The notes: generated by a model from the letters alone, not told the origin. Numbered from the stretch's first letter, positions 43,203 to 52,349 are shown. The stretch is 64,000 bases of DNA from Chersky-840 sp963764205 (GCA_963764205.1 CAVXRN010000006.1:1736001-1800000), one strand, 5' to 3'. Made by a program: numbers and translations.

Positions 43203-43829
43203 ATGCGAATTGCGATCCTGACATTCGACGGCTTCAACGAGATCGACTCCTTGATCTCTCATTACATCCTCAATCGGATGCGGTCCCACGGGTGGCAGGC
43301 GAAGATCGTCGACCCAACCCACACCGTGACCTCCATGAACGGTGTCGTACTCCAAACTCAAAATCCGCTGGAATCGGCACAGAGCGCCGACGTTGTCCTC
43401 TTCGGGAGTGGAATCGGTGGTCGTGGAGCTGCGACGGACCCGGAACTACGCGCGCGCATCGTTCTCGATCCCGAGGTCCAACTTGTCGGTGCCTAGTGCT
43501 CGGGCACGCTGCTGATGTCAAGGCTCGGTCTCCTCGAGGGTCTCCCGGCGTGTACGGACCTCGCCACGAAGCCCTGGGTAATCGAAGCAGGAGTCGAAGT
43601 ACTCGACCAACCTTTCGTGGCTCACGGGAGTCGAGCAACGGCTGGCGGCTGTCTGTCGTCGACGTATCTGTCAGGCTGGGTGATTGCGTCCCTGGCAGGC
43701 CGGGCCCGGGCCGCTCAGGTCCTTAGGAGTGTGGCACCCGTCGGCGAACCAACTTTCGTCGAGCATGCACTTTCAATCATCGAACCCTTCCTTGCTCCAG
43801 CCGGAATGAGCTTTCGCGAACCAAGCTGA
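43203..43829 (+). pseudogene. DJ-1/PfpI-family gene with an in-frame TAG before the catalytic cysteine
   Basis: The frame from ATG 43203 reads MRIAILTFDGFNEIDSLISH and on through VVLFGSGIGG, to EVQLVGA at codon 97, then TAG (43494-43496), then CSGTLLMSRLGLLEGLPA and onward to SFREPS (208 codons in all). The family carries AxxCxG here, with Cys as the nucleophile, so TAG replaces the residue just before it, most likely a CAG (Gln). Everything else is intact. Either this is a fresh nonsense mutation or TAG is read through. It lies 18 bp behind the CMD gene. Confidence 0.8.
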
Positions 43830-44148
43830 AGCCCCAGAAATTCGGGTGCTGTCTCGCAGCCGGTTCGAGACGATCGCAAATCGCCGGTGGCCATCGGGCT
43901 TGATCTCCAAGCCGCGTGGTGAGAGCCGCCCATAATCGACGCTATGAACACGGACCTTTCTCCCTGCTCACGGGAGTCTGAGTCCGTTACGAGCTGGAAC
44001 CTGACGGTCCGCTCAAGGTTCTCAGGGGGACCACTCTCGCCATCCCCTTAGGCTGAGGCACGACGCCGAACCCGCGACGACTTCCACGTCGCCCCGCCGG
44101 GGTGACGCTTCAGGGTTCGGTTTGTGGGCCAGCCCCGCTTTGTCTTCC
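43830..44148. other. 319-bp convergent gap with an inverted repeat
   Basis: No gene is seen. CCGAACCC (44066-44073) and GGGTTCGG (44113-44120) form perfect 8-bp arms around a GC-rich 39-nt centre with smaller hairpins (CCCCG/CGGGG). The stem is followed by TTTG only, so it is a weak candidate for a bidirectional terminator between the DJ-1 and antiporter genes. Confidence 0.4.
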
Positions 44149-46008
44149 CTAGCCTCGGAGCACGAGCACGAAGCCTGCACCAGCAGGAGGATCCATCGTC
44201 CCTACGGTTTTCGAGGAGTCGATGGCCGCTACTCCAATCTGTCCCGGCGCCAGGTTGGCGAATGCAACCAGCGGGTCCAGATGAACGATAGTGACATTCT
44301 TGCCGCCGAGTCTGACAGCTACCTCGTTGGCGATCCGAGCGGCACCGCTTGGAGGCGCATCTCCATTGGCGCCAGGTGCTGCCAGGACGACTCCTCTGAT
44401 CTTCTCGACCTCTCCGACCAACAGTGCCACTGGATCGGAGATCGACGCGGCAATGGCTTGGGCGGGACTGTCAATGGCGGAGACCCGTGGGGTGGGGGAT
44501 TGTCCGACGAGCACGAATGATGGCTCGTGCTCCACCGCAGCATTGACGATCCCCTCGGCAAACGAACTGTGCACGAGGAGCGCTGGATCTATGTCGACGC
44601 CGTGCGCGTGGCCCACGCTGCGGATCTGCGCTAGCTCAGATTCCAGTGCTCGCTTGGCCTCGGGAGGGCAACTCAGCAGTCCGCGTACGATCCCACCGTC
44701 TGGGCTGGCGATGCTCGAGCCGATCGCGAATGCCACCTTCGCTTGGCGGGAATCCTCGATAGCCACCAGCACGTGCTTGCCGATACCGCGGTCCTTGCTG
44801 TCGGGCACTGGTACGCGGGCCTTGACTCGATCCACGGTCAGCGTCGCCGCCACGATCGAGACCAGTATCAGCACGAGTACGGCATTGACGACTGACTGAT
44901 CGAACAAACCGATATTGAACCCGACGACGGTCGCGGCAAGCGTCGCCGCTGCCTGGGGGATCGTGAGCCCTAGCATCAAGAGCGTCTCGTTGCCCGTAAG
45001 ATGCAGTGGGCGCTTCGCGATGACCGCCGCCAGGCCCTTGCCACCAATGGCAGCAAGGATGAACAGGCCTGCGAGTTTCAGTGTCTCGGGCTCAACCATG
45101 ACTCGTGGCTGCAGCAACGTGCCCACCGAGACAAGGAAGATCGGCACGAAGAGTGCCTGTCCGAAGAAGTCGATCCTCTCCATCAAGGGACCCTCGGTCG
45201 GCACCAGGCGGTTCAGGGCCAGGCCCGCGAAAAAAGCTCCGACGATTCCTTCGATGCCGACGCTGGAGGCAAGGGTTGCGGCGGCGAGAAATGATGCGAC
45301 GGTCACCAGATAGCGGACAACGCGGTCGGTGCCCAAAAAGCGGAAGGCGACAGCAACGATCCTGGGCAGGATGAGGAAACAGAAAAGCGCCAGCACGGCG
45401 AGGCCGAAAGCGATCTGCACGCCGATCGATGCTGCGGAACCTCCCTTCACCTGGGAGCCGGCAACGAAGGCGAGCACGATCAACGAGGCCGTGTCGGTGA
45501 TGACCGTGGCTCCGACGGCGGTGGCGACGGCGCGATGAGTTGAGAGGCCCGCGTTTCGCACTGCGGGATAGGTCAAGAGGGTGTGCGACGCCATCAGCGA
45601 TCCCAGCAAGATTGCTGCCGGCGCCGACCAGCTCAGCGAGAACCCCACCGCAGTGCCGAGCAATAGTGGGACTATGAATGCCGATATCCCGAAGCGCACG
45701 ACCGCACGGCGGTGCTGGCTGACCAACCCGAGATCGAGCTCCACCCCGGCTACGAACATGAGGTAGAGCAAGCCCAGCTGTCCGAGCTCGGGCACCGTCG
45801 TGTTCCCTGCGCCAATGAGGTTCAAGCAGTTGGGTCCGATGACAAAGCCACCGAGCAACAGGCCGATGATCCCCGGTAAGCGGGCTCGCTCGAGTAGCGG
45901 GGGACCGACAATCACCACGAGGAAGAGAGCGAGGAACTCCCAGGCGGCACCGCTGGGCGCCGTGAGGGTAACTCCGGTAACAGGGGAGACCCCTGCCTCC
46001 GGCATCAT
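44149..46008 (-). CDS. CPA2-type cation:proton antiporter with a C-terminal USP-like region
   Basis: A 619-residue protein. Residues 25-405 form 11-13 helices of a Na+/H+ exchanger with the GFVIGPNCLNLIG and DTASLIVLAFVAGS stretches; the latter carries the ion-binding aspartate of helix 5 (VITDTASL). GIVGAFFAGLALNRLVP is typical. Residues 430-619 are soluble with two halves like universal-stress-protein domains (KHVLVAIEDSRQAKVAFAIG, then VLVGQSPTPRV), probably cytoplasmic and regulatory. ATG 46008 overlaps the binding-protein stop (ATGA). Confidence 0.88.
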   Translation of the reverse strand: MMPEAGVSPVTGVTLTAPSGAAWEFLALFLVVIVGPPLLERARLPGIIGLLLGGFVIGPNCLNLIGAGNTTVPELGQLGLLYLMFVAGVELDLGLVSQHRRAVVRFGISAFIVPLLLGTAVGFSLSWSAPAAILLGSLMASHTLLTYPAVRNAGLSTHRAVATAVGATVITDTASLIVLAFVAGSQVKGGSAASIGVQIAFGLAVLALFCFLILPRIVAVAFRFLGTDRVVRYLVTVASFLAAATLASSVGIEGIVGAFFAGLALNRLVPTEGPLMERIDFFGQALFVPIFLVSVGTLLQPRVMVEPETLKLAGLFILAAIGGKGLAAVIAKRPLHLTGNETLLMLGLTIPQAAATLAATVVGFNIGLFDQSVVNAVLVLILVSIVAATLTVDRVKARVPVPDSKDRGIGKHVLVAIEDSRQAKVAFAIGSSIASPDGGIVRGLLSCPPEAKRALESELAQIRSVGHAHGVDIDPALLVHSSFAEGIVNAAVEHEPSFVLVGQSPTPRVSAIDSPAQAIAASISDPVALLVGEVEKIRGVVLAAPGANGDAPPSGAARIANEVAVRLGGKNVTIVHLDPLVAFANLAPGQIGVAAIDSSKTVGTMDPPAGAGFVLVLRG

Positions 46009-46838
46009 CGCGTCGTCCGAAGCAGGGGAATCGACGTCTCCGCATCTGCGGCGGCGGAACCGACCCACCGGCGAAGCAGGTCGTCGATGGTCCCGTCGGC
46101 ATTGAAGGCTCGAAAGGCCGAATCGACGGCTTGGGTGTTCTGCGAGTCTTTCGGTAGGGCGGCTGCGAGCAACTCGGGCTCAGGCAGCTGTGCGACCGCA
46201 CGAAGCCGTCCGTGCGAGTTGTTCGCGGTCACGACCGCCAGTGGCAGATCGAATAGGAAGGCGTCGATCTCACCGTGCTCGAGCGCGGACACGATCGCCA
46301 AGTTGCTCCCGTAGACCCGCACGGGACGGCTCGGAGCAATCAACGAGGAGACTATTCCGACGAACGTAGTGCTGCGGACAACGCCCCATCGGAGCCGCCG
46401 CGCCGTTTCGAGATCTGAGACCTTCGTGCCCTGACGCACCACGACGGTCGGAGGGGTGTCGAGGTATGCGGTAGAGAATTCCAGTGATTCGGCTCTTTTG
46501 CTCGTCGGAGTGATTAGGTCCAGCGCCAAGTCTGCGCCGTCGAGGTGTCCCGCCACGATGCGGTGGAAGCTTTCGGTCTCGATCCGAAGGGCGTGAAGCC
46601 CGAGGCGCACTCCGAGCAGCCTGGCCAGTTCGTACTCGAACCCGCCAGTGACTCGGTCTGGCGTGCCTTCCCAGAACCCGGGACTCGGGATGTCAGCAGT
46701 CACCACCGTGAGCGTGCCGGCGGTGTGGGGAGTGAACGTGCCGGCTGCCGGCGACGTAGTCCTGTCGCCGCAAGCCCCCAGCACCATGACGGCGAGCAAC
46801 AGCACAACCCTCCGGAGTGGCACTGTGACCCGGCGCAT
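46005..46838 (-). CDS. Family-3 solute-binding lipoprotein
   Basis: A 277-residue extracytoplasmic binding protein. The lipoprotein signal ends LGAC (Cys23). GFWEGTPDRVTGGFEYELAR gives the amino-acid-binding-protein start and ALDLITPTSKRAESLEFS matches the TxxTxxRxxxxxFS motif of family 3. The membrane partners of such proteins are usually ABC permeases; none is nearby. Instead it is translationally coupled to a cation:proton antiporter. It may sense a ligand for the antiporter. The pairing is unusual. Confidence 0.85.
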   Translation of the reverse strand: MRRVTVPLRRVVLLLAVMVLGACGDRTTSPAAGTFTPHTAGTLTVVTADIPSPGFWEGTPDRVTGGFEYELARLLGVRLGLHALRIETESFHRIVAGHLDGADLALDLITPTSKRAESLEFSTAYLDTPPTVVVRQGTKVSDLETARRLRWGVVRSTTFVGIVSSLIAPSRPVRVYGSNLAIVSALEHGEIDAFLFDLPLAVVTANNSHGRLRAVAQLPEPELLAAALPKDSQNTQAVDSAFRAFNADGTIDDLLRRWVGSAAADAETSIPLLRTTR

Positions 46839-47094
46839 ATCCAGCGAACGATATCGCCGGCCAAGGGCCGACCATGGGCCAGGTCCACCCGTGGATCACC
46901 GGGGCGTCGGCAAGAGGGTAACGGGAGAGTCAATACCACCGGTCACCCACCAGCTTCGCTCCTCCTCGCTCCCGAGGTGGGAGCACGTCAATGGCCCGGT
47001 GAGGGAGAGGTGCAGTGACTGTGGCAGGGGCGTATCGGTGTGCGTCGGACGCGGCACGCTTGGCGCGGCATCTTCGGGAAATCCGCGACCGGTG

Positions 47095-47569
47095 TCAGGG
47101 GACGGCCACTGAACCGGCGAGCCGCTCGGTCAGCAGTTCGAGCGAGCTGTGCAGCTGGGCGTAGCGCCGCGGCCCAAGGATCTCCTCGATCCGCAGCTGG
47201 GCCGAAGCAGCCTCGGCATAGATGGTCTTCTGGAGCCGCCATCCCTTCGGAGTAAGTCGGATCACACGAGCCCTTCCGTCGACGGAATCGGGCACGCGGC
47301 GACAGGTACCCGTGTTGTTCCAGGTACCCGAGCAAGTCGTTGACTGACTGCTTCGTGATCCCCCTCCGGTCCGCAAGCTGGCTTGGACGCAGTCCTTCGA
47401 GGCCCGGATAGCGCCAGAGCCCGACGTGCGCTGCGTTCAGATCGTCGTATCCCGCCGCAACGACGCCCGCATACAGCTCATCGCGGACCCACTGCCAAAC
47501 GACACCGAGCAGGGCGCCGACGTACGGGCTTGGCTGGCTCTTGGAATGGTCGGGGGAAGCGCTTGACAT
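47095..47569 (-). pseudogene. MarR-family regulator with a +1 frameshift
   Basis: From ATG 47569 the first frame gives GALLGVVWQWVRDELYAG and then ADRRGITKQSVNDLLGYLEQ, a normal MarR helix-turn-helix, up to HGYLSPRA. The family sequence resumes in the next frame as VPDSVDGRARVIRLTPKGWR and continues to the end at 47095. One extra base near 47296 (in a CGCGGCG run) explains the shift, and it falls in the wing of the DNA-binding domain. Restored length is about 157 residues. If real, the mutation leaves the divergent cupin gene unregulated. Confidence 0.75.
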
Positions 47570-47572
47570 AGT

Positions 47573-47606
47573 CGTAAGCTTACCGTACCATATGGCCAAT
47601 CGTAAG
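47573..47606. promoter_or_regulatory. Operator between the MarR and cupin genes
   Basis: GTAAGCTTAC at 47574-47583 is a perfect palindrome, and a second CGTAAG half-site lies at 47601-47606. Both fall between the divergent starts and fit a MarR binding site. Confidence 0.45.
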
Positions 47607-47657
47607 GATGCCTGACTATCTGATCCGCGACAGTCCCCAATCAGGAGGTGGCCGAAA

Positions 47658-48170
47658 GTGACGACGGCAGTTGTCGACTCCCCGGAGAGCGAGAAAAGCC
47701 CGGCGTGGTGGTTCCTCGACACGTTGGTCGTTGAGCACCGCTGCGCGCCCGAAATGAACACCGTCGTGCTCGAGATGACGTTGCCTGTCGGCGCGGCGCC
47801 CCCGCTGCACATCCACGACGACCTCGACGACACCTGGTACATCCTCGAGGGCCAGATGGTGGTGCGCTGTGGCGACGAGGACCTAGTGGTCGGAGCGGGG
47901 CACTGGGTGTCCATGCCCCGCGGCGTGCCGCACACGTTCCGAGTCGTCGGGGACTGCGAGGCGCGCATCCTGCTTGTACACGACAACGCCAGCTTCCGGG
48001 ACCTTATCCGCGAGGTCGGAGTGCCAGCCGGCGCTCGGATCGTGCCGATCGAGCCAGTCTTTCCGTCGATGGACGAACTCGCACGTGTGGCCGGGGCCCA
48101 TGATCTGAGGCCCGCCGGACCGCCGCTCGGTGCCGAAGACACCGACCAACTGCTGGCGACAGCTCGCTGA
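47658..48170 (+). CDS. Cupin-domain protein
   Basis: A 170-residue single-cupin protein. Motif 1 is PPLHIHDDLDDTWYILEG, an HxHxx...E-type metal site (His, His and Glu visible), and motif 2 is PRGVPHTFRVVGD with the third histidine. A metal such as Fe or Mn is expected. The C-terminal part (EPVFPSMDELARVAGAHDL) resembles cupins found with glyoxalase genes. GTG 47658 follows AGGAGG. Next on the same strand are two VOC-family genes, so a small catabolic or detoxification operon under MarR control is likely. Confidence 0.88.
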   Translation: MTTAVVDSPESEKSPAWWFLDTLVVEHRCAPEMNTVVLEMTLPVGAAPPLHIHDDLDDTWYILEGQMVVRCGDEDLVVGAGHWVSMPRGVPHTFRVVGDCEARILLVHDNASFRDLIREVGVPAGARIVPIEPVFPSMDELARVAGAHDLRPAGPPLGAEDTDQLLATAR

Positions 48171-48201
48171 GCCGCAAGTTCGCCCCGAGAGTGCCGGGAC
48201 C

Positions 48202-48608
48202 ATGCCTCACATTGCGTCGATCACCACGTTTCATTCACCGTCACCGACCTTGATCGCAGTGTGGCGTGGTGCAGGGAAGTTCTAGGGCTCGCGGAGCTGA
48301 TGACGGAGGCCCATCCCGACGGTAACGGCTACGCCATCGCTCTTGGCAAGCCGGACTCTTCAATGGGCGTGGGCCTACACACGCACTCGGCCAACGCATC
48401 CGAACCATGCAACGAGAGCCGGACGGGACTCGATCACGTGAGCTTCGGGGTCGCCCAACGTGCCGACCTCGACACCTGGGCAGAACACTTCAAACAGCTC
48501 AACGTGTCCCCATCGCCCATCAATGATCAGGAGGGGTATGCGGTGCTCGTCTTCCGCGATCCGGACAACATCCAGCTCGAACTGATTGCGATGGGCTCAC
48601 GACCCTGA
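48202..48608 (+). pseudogene. VOC/glyoxalase-family gene with an early frameshift
   Basis: ATG 48202 gives MPHIASI, after which the family sequence (DHHVSFTVTDLDRSVAWC) continues in another frame. Loss of 4 bp from a tandem GATC near 48216-48226 would produce exactly this. The rest is a normal VOC protein (VSFGVAQRADLDTW; FRDPDNIQLELIAM) with metal-ligand positions His and Glu. Without repair, translation could start at GTG 48261, losing the first strand. It is the middle gene of the cupin-VOC-VOC group. Confidence 0.65.
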
Positions 48609-48646
48609 GAACTGCCGACCCATCGGTAACAACAAGGGGTGCACAA

Positions 48647-49063
48647 ATGGGTACATCGAAGCTTCAGGTGACGGGCATCAATCATGTGGTGCTCCACGTC
48701 ACAGACCTTGATCGTTCCCGGACGTTCTACATCGAAGCACTGGGCTTCGGTGACCGCGGGTCCGTTCCGGGCATGAGAGCCTCCTTCTTGCGTTGTGGCG
48801 CGCAGGGCCTTGACCTCTTCGAAATGGCTGACTGCGACGTCCACGGCGGCGAGGAGATGAACCACATGGCCCTGAACGTCGACGTTGCCGATGTCGAGCT
48901 GCTCGTCACTGGTCTTTCTGAGGCTGGTATCGAACCCTTGGAAATCACACCACGTAACTCGGTGTTCATCTCCGACCCGGACGGCCACCGGATTGAGATG
49001 CTGCCCATCAGCGCCCGCGAGCGGGATCATGAGCGTGTAGGTGCACGCGCGTTGGGACGGTAG
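48647..49063 (+). CDS. VOC/glyoxalase-family protein
   Basis: A 138-residue VOC-fold protein. INHVVLHVTDLDRSRTFYIE is the classic first beta-alpha-beta unit, HMALNVDVADVELLVTGL starts the second, and FISDPDGHRIEML ends it with the metal-ligand glutamate. The histidine in INHV is the first metal ligand. Members are lyases, dioxygenases or fosfomycin-type enzymes; the substrate is unknown. It lies 38 bp behind the broken VOC gene. The final 17 residues are a charged extension. Confidence 0.85.
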   Translation: MGTSKLQVTGINHVVLHVTDLDRSRTFYIEALGFGDRGSVPGMRASFLRCGAQGLDLFEMADCDVHGGEEMNHMALNVDVADVELLVTGLSEAGIEPLEITPRNSVFISDPDGHRIEMLPISARERDHERVGARALGR

Positions 49064-49204
49064 CGGACACACGGATCTCGTCGCCGGCTCAGGAATCGAG
49101 TTCCGCGATCGCGGCGAGCACGGGCATCCTGAACGTGCCGTTCCCGACCTGGGTCAGAGAGGCATCCGCGAGGGCACCGAGGGTGTCCGCAAGTCGGGGC
49201 GGCC

Positions 49205-49643
49205 GTCAGTGATGTCGGGATCTACGGCGTGCTCGACGGGAAGCTCGCGTCCTTCGGGGCGCAACACGACCACAGTGTCTCCTACACCCTGTACCTGTTG
49301 ACCTATGCCGTGGACAGTGTTGCGGACGTCTTCGGAAGTCTCTTCGCTCGCCGCAGGCGTGCTCGTGTTCAGGAGTGGAGTCCTGCCGCGCTGGCTTGAG
49401 TGGACTTCGATCCTCGCTGCGCCTCTGCTGTTTCTCCAGGCCTTCGGCCTCGGAGGCGTGATTGCGTCGTTCGGGCTGGTTCTCGACCTCATCGGGTACG
49501 TGCTGTTACTCGTCTTCGTCCTGATGAGCAGCGTGATCTTGCTCAGGCGGGAAAGCAGGGGCACGGTAGCCGGTCCTCGATACGAGAGGACGAAGATCGC
49601 CCGCTTGTCTCCCTCGCCGTCACGGTACATCCGCAAGGGATGA
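49205..49643 (+). pseudogene. Remnant of a membrane protein gene
   Basis: The first frame (from 49205) gives VSDVGIYGVLDGKLASFGAQ and then LLTYAVDSVADVFGSLFA. One base later (near 49345) the sequence continues as LAAGVLVFRSGVLPRWLEW and further into two hydrophobic helices (SILAAPLLFLQAFGLGG and GLVLDLIGYVLLLVFVLMSS). The pieces together look like the C-terminal two-thirds of a four-helix membrane protein. No convincing start was found upstream, where more frame changes seem to occur, so this is a degraded gene. Confidence 0.55.
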
Positions 49644-49897
49644 CAATCCACCGTGAATGCGTTCTCCACTTTCCGATTGGGATGTAGTTGAAGTCCCTCG
49701 CCCGGCCCCGAGGCCCGACCGCTCGCAATCCGCGGCCCCCGAGGTTGTCGTTCGGTTGGTCGCGACCGGGCCCCACCCCGCGCCCGCACGAACGCCGGTA
49801 TTGCGCGCGCGACCGATGCGGACCCCACACGTGCCCCACATGCCTTGGCGACAAGTACCTGACCCATCACCCCCCCGATCGGGGAGCCGATGTGGGT

Positions 49898-51475
49898 TCA
49901 GGGCCAATCGTGATCGTTGGGAATGCCGGGCCTCACCCGGTGGAGGACCAATATCCCTTCCTCGTTGAAGACAACATCGAATTCCCTCTTGACGATCAGC
50001 GCTTGGTAGAGAGCCGCTTGGTTGCCCGTCGCCCTCGTGTCGAGGACGAGCCAGTCGACCTTCGATGGGTTCGGAGGATGACGGAGGCTTATCCCCCAGT
50101 TCGTCACGACCCAGGGATTCGGGTACTCGTAGATCGAGACACGGTGGGTCATGTGATCGTCGATGTTGAACGTGGCGGACACAGAAGCATTCGTTGGCAC
50201 GATGCTGATCGCTTCGTTGATTGCCTGGTCCTGCGGGTGCGGCGAGGCCCAGAAGCCGCTGTGGTAGTTGACACTGATGGGAGAAGGCGACCACGCCACG
50301 TTGCTGGCGAGGGCGGCGGCTACAACCAGCCCGACCATGAACCGCCGACCGGCCGCGGTGCGCCCCCGCTTTCCGCAAGCCTCCACCGTGGCCAAGAAGA
50401 CTCCGGCCGTGACGATCGCCGTGAGGAAGAAGTGGATGTTGTACGCATCGCTGGTCGCCGAGATCGTATTGACAAAGAGCTGCGGTACGGCGATCAGCAG
50501 CACCAGAGGTTCGAGCAAGGCGAGCCACGCTACGGGCCAGAAGATCTGCGCATAGTAAGTCCATCGCGAACGAGCGGTCACGGAATGGATCCACCTGCTG
50601 GGATGGAACACGAAGTTTCCGATGATCGAAAAGATCGACGAGCCGAGACCCGGGAAGTTCGAGACGTAGAACGGCGCACCGCCTCCGTTGGCCAAAGGGA
50701 TGATGACCTTGGTGCAGATCAGGAACCATGTCACTCCCGCTATCGCGGTGAGCAGCCCTTGCGCCCGCTGACGATGTTTGAGCCACAGACAGACGCCGAG
50801 GCCGAAGACGGCCAGACCTGCGTCTTCCTTGCACGAAAGGGCGATGGCGACTGCAACCCAGAACCAACCCCAGCGCCGCCTGGTCGCCAGCCAGTACGCG
50901 AACATCAGCGGGGTGATGATGAGCGCGTCTGGATGGAACTGCCACTGGTTAATCCACTCCAACGCAGGGTAGAGCAGGTAGGCCGCGGAGAGACCGAGAG
51001 GCATCCACGAGCTCTCCAACCGGTCCCGCCCCAAAAGCCAGATAGGAATGGCACCTGCCGCCAGGCACACCGTCTCGACCGCATAGAGAAAGTGCGGGCC
51101 GGCGCCCAACCAGTAGGCGGGTACGAAGAGCAGTGTGATGATGTTGACGTGGTGGCCGAAGTAGTCGAGGCCCCGGATCGTGACAAACGGATTGTGGAAG
51201 TGCGCAACCAACCAAATCCCCTGGTCATAAATGCCCATGTCGAAGCCGTACGTCCCGTAATTCGACTGCTGTTGATAGGTGAGCGTCCCGAACACCGCGA
51301 TGTAGACGAGCATCATCGCCACGAGCGCGGTGACGGGTCCGGCCCGGGGCAGCCTTAGGTAGGAGACATAGAGGGGCTCACGGGGGGTATCAGGTCGAGC
51401 CTCTCGCGACACCTCGGCAATCTTGCGGAAAGGCCGCAGCACTGACTCTCTCAGCCGTTGCGAGCGCGCCATCAA
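49898..51475 (-). CDS. DUF2079 polytopic membrane protein
   Basis: A 525-residue protein with about 10-11 helices. TYGFDMGIYDQGIWLVAHF and RGLDYFGHHVNIITLLFVPA are the DUF2079 signature in the first extracytoplasmic loop (a GT-C-like fold with possible metal or sugar contacts). LSCKEDAGLAVFGLG is conserved in the family. The end is soluble (NWGISLRHPPNPSKVDWLVL). Relatives are thought to be membrane glycosyltransferase-like enzymes; no substrate is known. ATG 51475 is the start; the upstream region carries an AT-rich tandem repeat at 51633-51668. Confidence 0.87.
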   Translation of the reverse strand: MMARSQRLRESVLRPFRKIAEVSREARPDTPREPLYVSYLRLPRAGPVTALVAMMLVYIAVFGTLTYQQQSNYGTYGFDMGIYDQGIWLVAHFHNPFVTIRGLDYFGHHVNIITLLFVPAYWLGAGPHFLYAVETVCLAAGAIPIWLLGRDRLESSWMPLGLSAAYLLYPALEWINQWQFHPDALIITPLMFAYWLATRRRWGWFWVAVAIALSCKEDAGLAVFGLGVCLWLKHRQRAQGLLTAIAGVTWFLICTKVIIPLANGGGAPFYVSNFPGLGSSIFSIIGNFVFHPSRWIHSVTARSRWTYYAQIFWPVAWLALLEPLVLLIAVPQLFVNTISATSDAYNIHFFLTAIVTAGVFLATVEACGKRGRTAAGRRFMVGLVVAAALASNVAWSPSPISVNYHSGFWASPHPQDQAINEAISIVPTNASVSATFNIDDHMTHRVSIYEYPNPWVVTNWGISLRHPPNPSKVDWLVLDTRATGNQAALYQALIVKREFDVVFNEEGILVLHRVRPGIPNDHDWP

Positions 51476-52016
51476 GACGTTCTATGATCTGAGCGGGGGA
51501 GTTCGCCCCCTGGACTTGGGTAGAAGGCTCAGTTGCCACGGGCAGAGCCTGAGCGTCGTTCGGCTCCGCAGGCTCGGAATCGGACCTGACAGTCATCATG
51601 GCCGCCCGGAATACGTGGCCGTCGCCACCATGCTCAAGACATTACTAAGACTCAAGACTTTACTAATGGGCAAGCGCACGGTGGCTGGGGCGAAGGGGAA
51701 GTACGCAGTAAGGCCTCCCGTTCTTTGCACCCTCGTGCATCAGCTGGGGGTCACGCAGCCTCCAACTAACCGACGGCGAACTCAGTCCTCGCTAGTGAAC
51801 GGAGATACGAGGAAGAACGACGCCCGTATGTACGCAGACCAGGCTGTACATGTCTGACCCGACCGGTATGTACTGCGGGCTCGAGCGGGGTCGGGTATCG
51901 GCTTCGCTGAGCGAGGGGAGAAGGGGTGCGAAGGCGTACCCGGGGGGTTGGAAGCTTTTGGTCTGAAGGACTCGTCCGTCGCTAGGAACGCAGCGCCGAT
52001 GATTTCGCGGATGCCG
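51476..52016. other. 541 bp without a confident gene
   Basis: A minus-strand frame (51782-52030) has a plausible first 27 residues (ALTDGIREIIGAAFLATDES) but the rest looks random. The only strong structure is a pair of 18-bp AT-rich tandem repeats (51633-51668), described separately. The DUF2079 promoter should lie here. Confidence 0.4.
51633..51668. repeat. Two AT-rich 18-bp tandem repeats
   Basis: CTCAAGACATTACTAAGA (51633-51650) is directly followed by CTCAAGACTTTACTAATG (51651-51668), with 15 of 18 bases identical. Each unit contains TTACTAA in otherwise GC-rich DNA. They lie 158 bp upstream of the DUF2079 start and could be promoter or protein-binding repeats. Confidence 0.55.
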
Positions 52017-52250
52017 TCAGTCAGAGCCATCGCTCCCCGAGAGGCGACTGCTTCTCTTTGATCGGATCCCGTACTGGATCAATTGCCAGGTGAGCAGACA
52101 TCCGGCCCCAGCCAGTACGACACCTGCGATATGGCCCAGTGCCACAAGGACACCTCCCCCTGCGATCATGGCTACACCGATCACATACCTCTGCCACGGT
52201 TTTGCGTGCACGAGGGCCAGCCTGATGGCGGGACCAGCACCGTGCGGCAT
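52017..52250 (-). CDS. 77-aa two-helix membrane protein
   Basis: A small protein with a cytoplasmic N-terminus and two helices (RYVIGVAMIAGGGVLVALG and IAGVVLAGAGCLLTWQLIQY) followed by a basic, then Ser/Gly/Asp-rich tail. GPAIRLALVHAKPWQRYVIG is a clean juxtamembrane start. ATG 52250 follows GAGAGGAGATCTG, a good site. Conserved small proteins of this type are common in actinobacteria. It lies on the same strand as the MarR gene, 99 bp behind it. Confidence 0.65.
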   Translation of the reverse strand: MPHGAGPAIRLALVHAKPWQRYVIGVAMIAGGGVLVALGHIAGVVLAGAGCLLTWQLIQYGIRSKRSSRLSGSDGSD

Positions 52251-52349
52251 CAGATCTCCTCTCGCGTCGATGAAACACCACGTGCTACGACGACAAACCG
52301 GCGTCGGATGGCTCGAGCATGTCTGAAGTAGCGACGATCCCTGTTCATG

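Noticed and set aside
43880..43960. A tRNA-like GGTTCGAGAC
   Set aside because: The bases on either side do not form a T-arm stem and no acceptor or anticodon arm could be drawn.
44066..44120. Intrinsic terminator between DJ-1 and antiporter genes
   Set aside because: The 8-bp arms are perfect, but the loop is long and only TTTG follows; left as a weak candidate in the gap entry.
49688..51358. A 556-codon open frame on the plus strand
   Set aside because: It is antisense to the DUF2079 membrane protein and has the Arg/Glu/Asp-rich composition of a mirror frame of hydrophobic codons.
51782..52030. An 82-codon minus-strand frame next to the 77-aa membrane protein
   Set aside because: Only the first 27 residues look protein-like; no ribosome binding site and no clear family.
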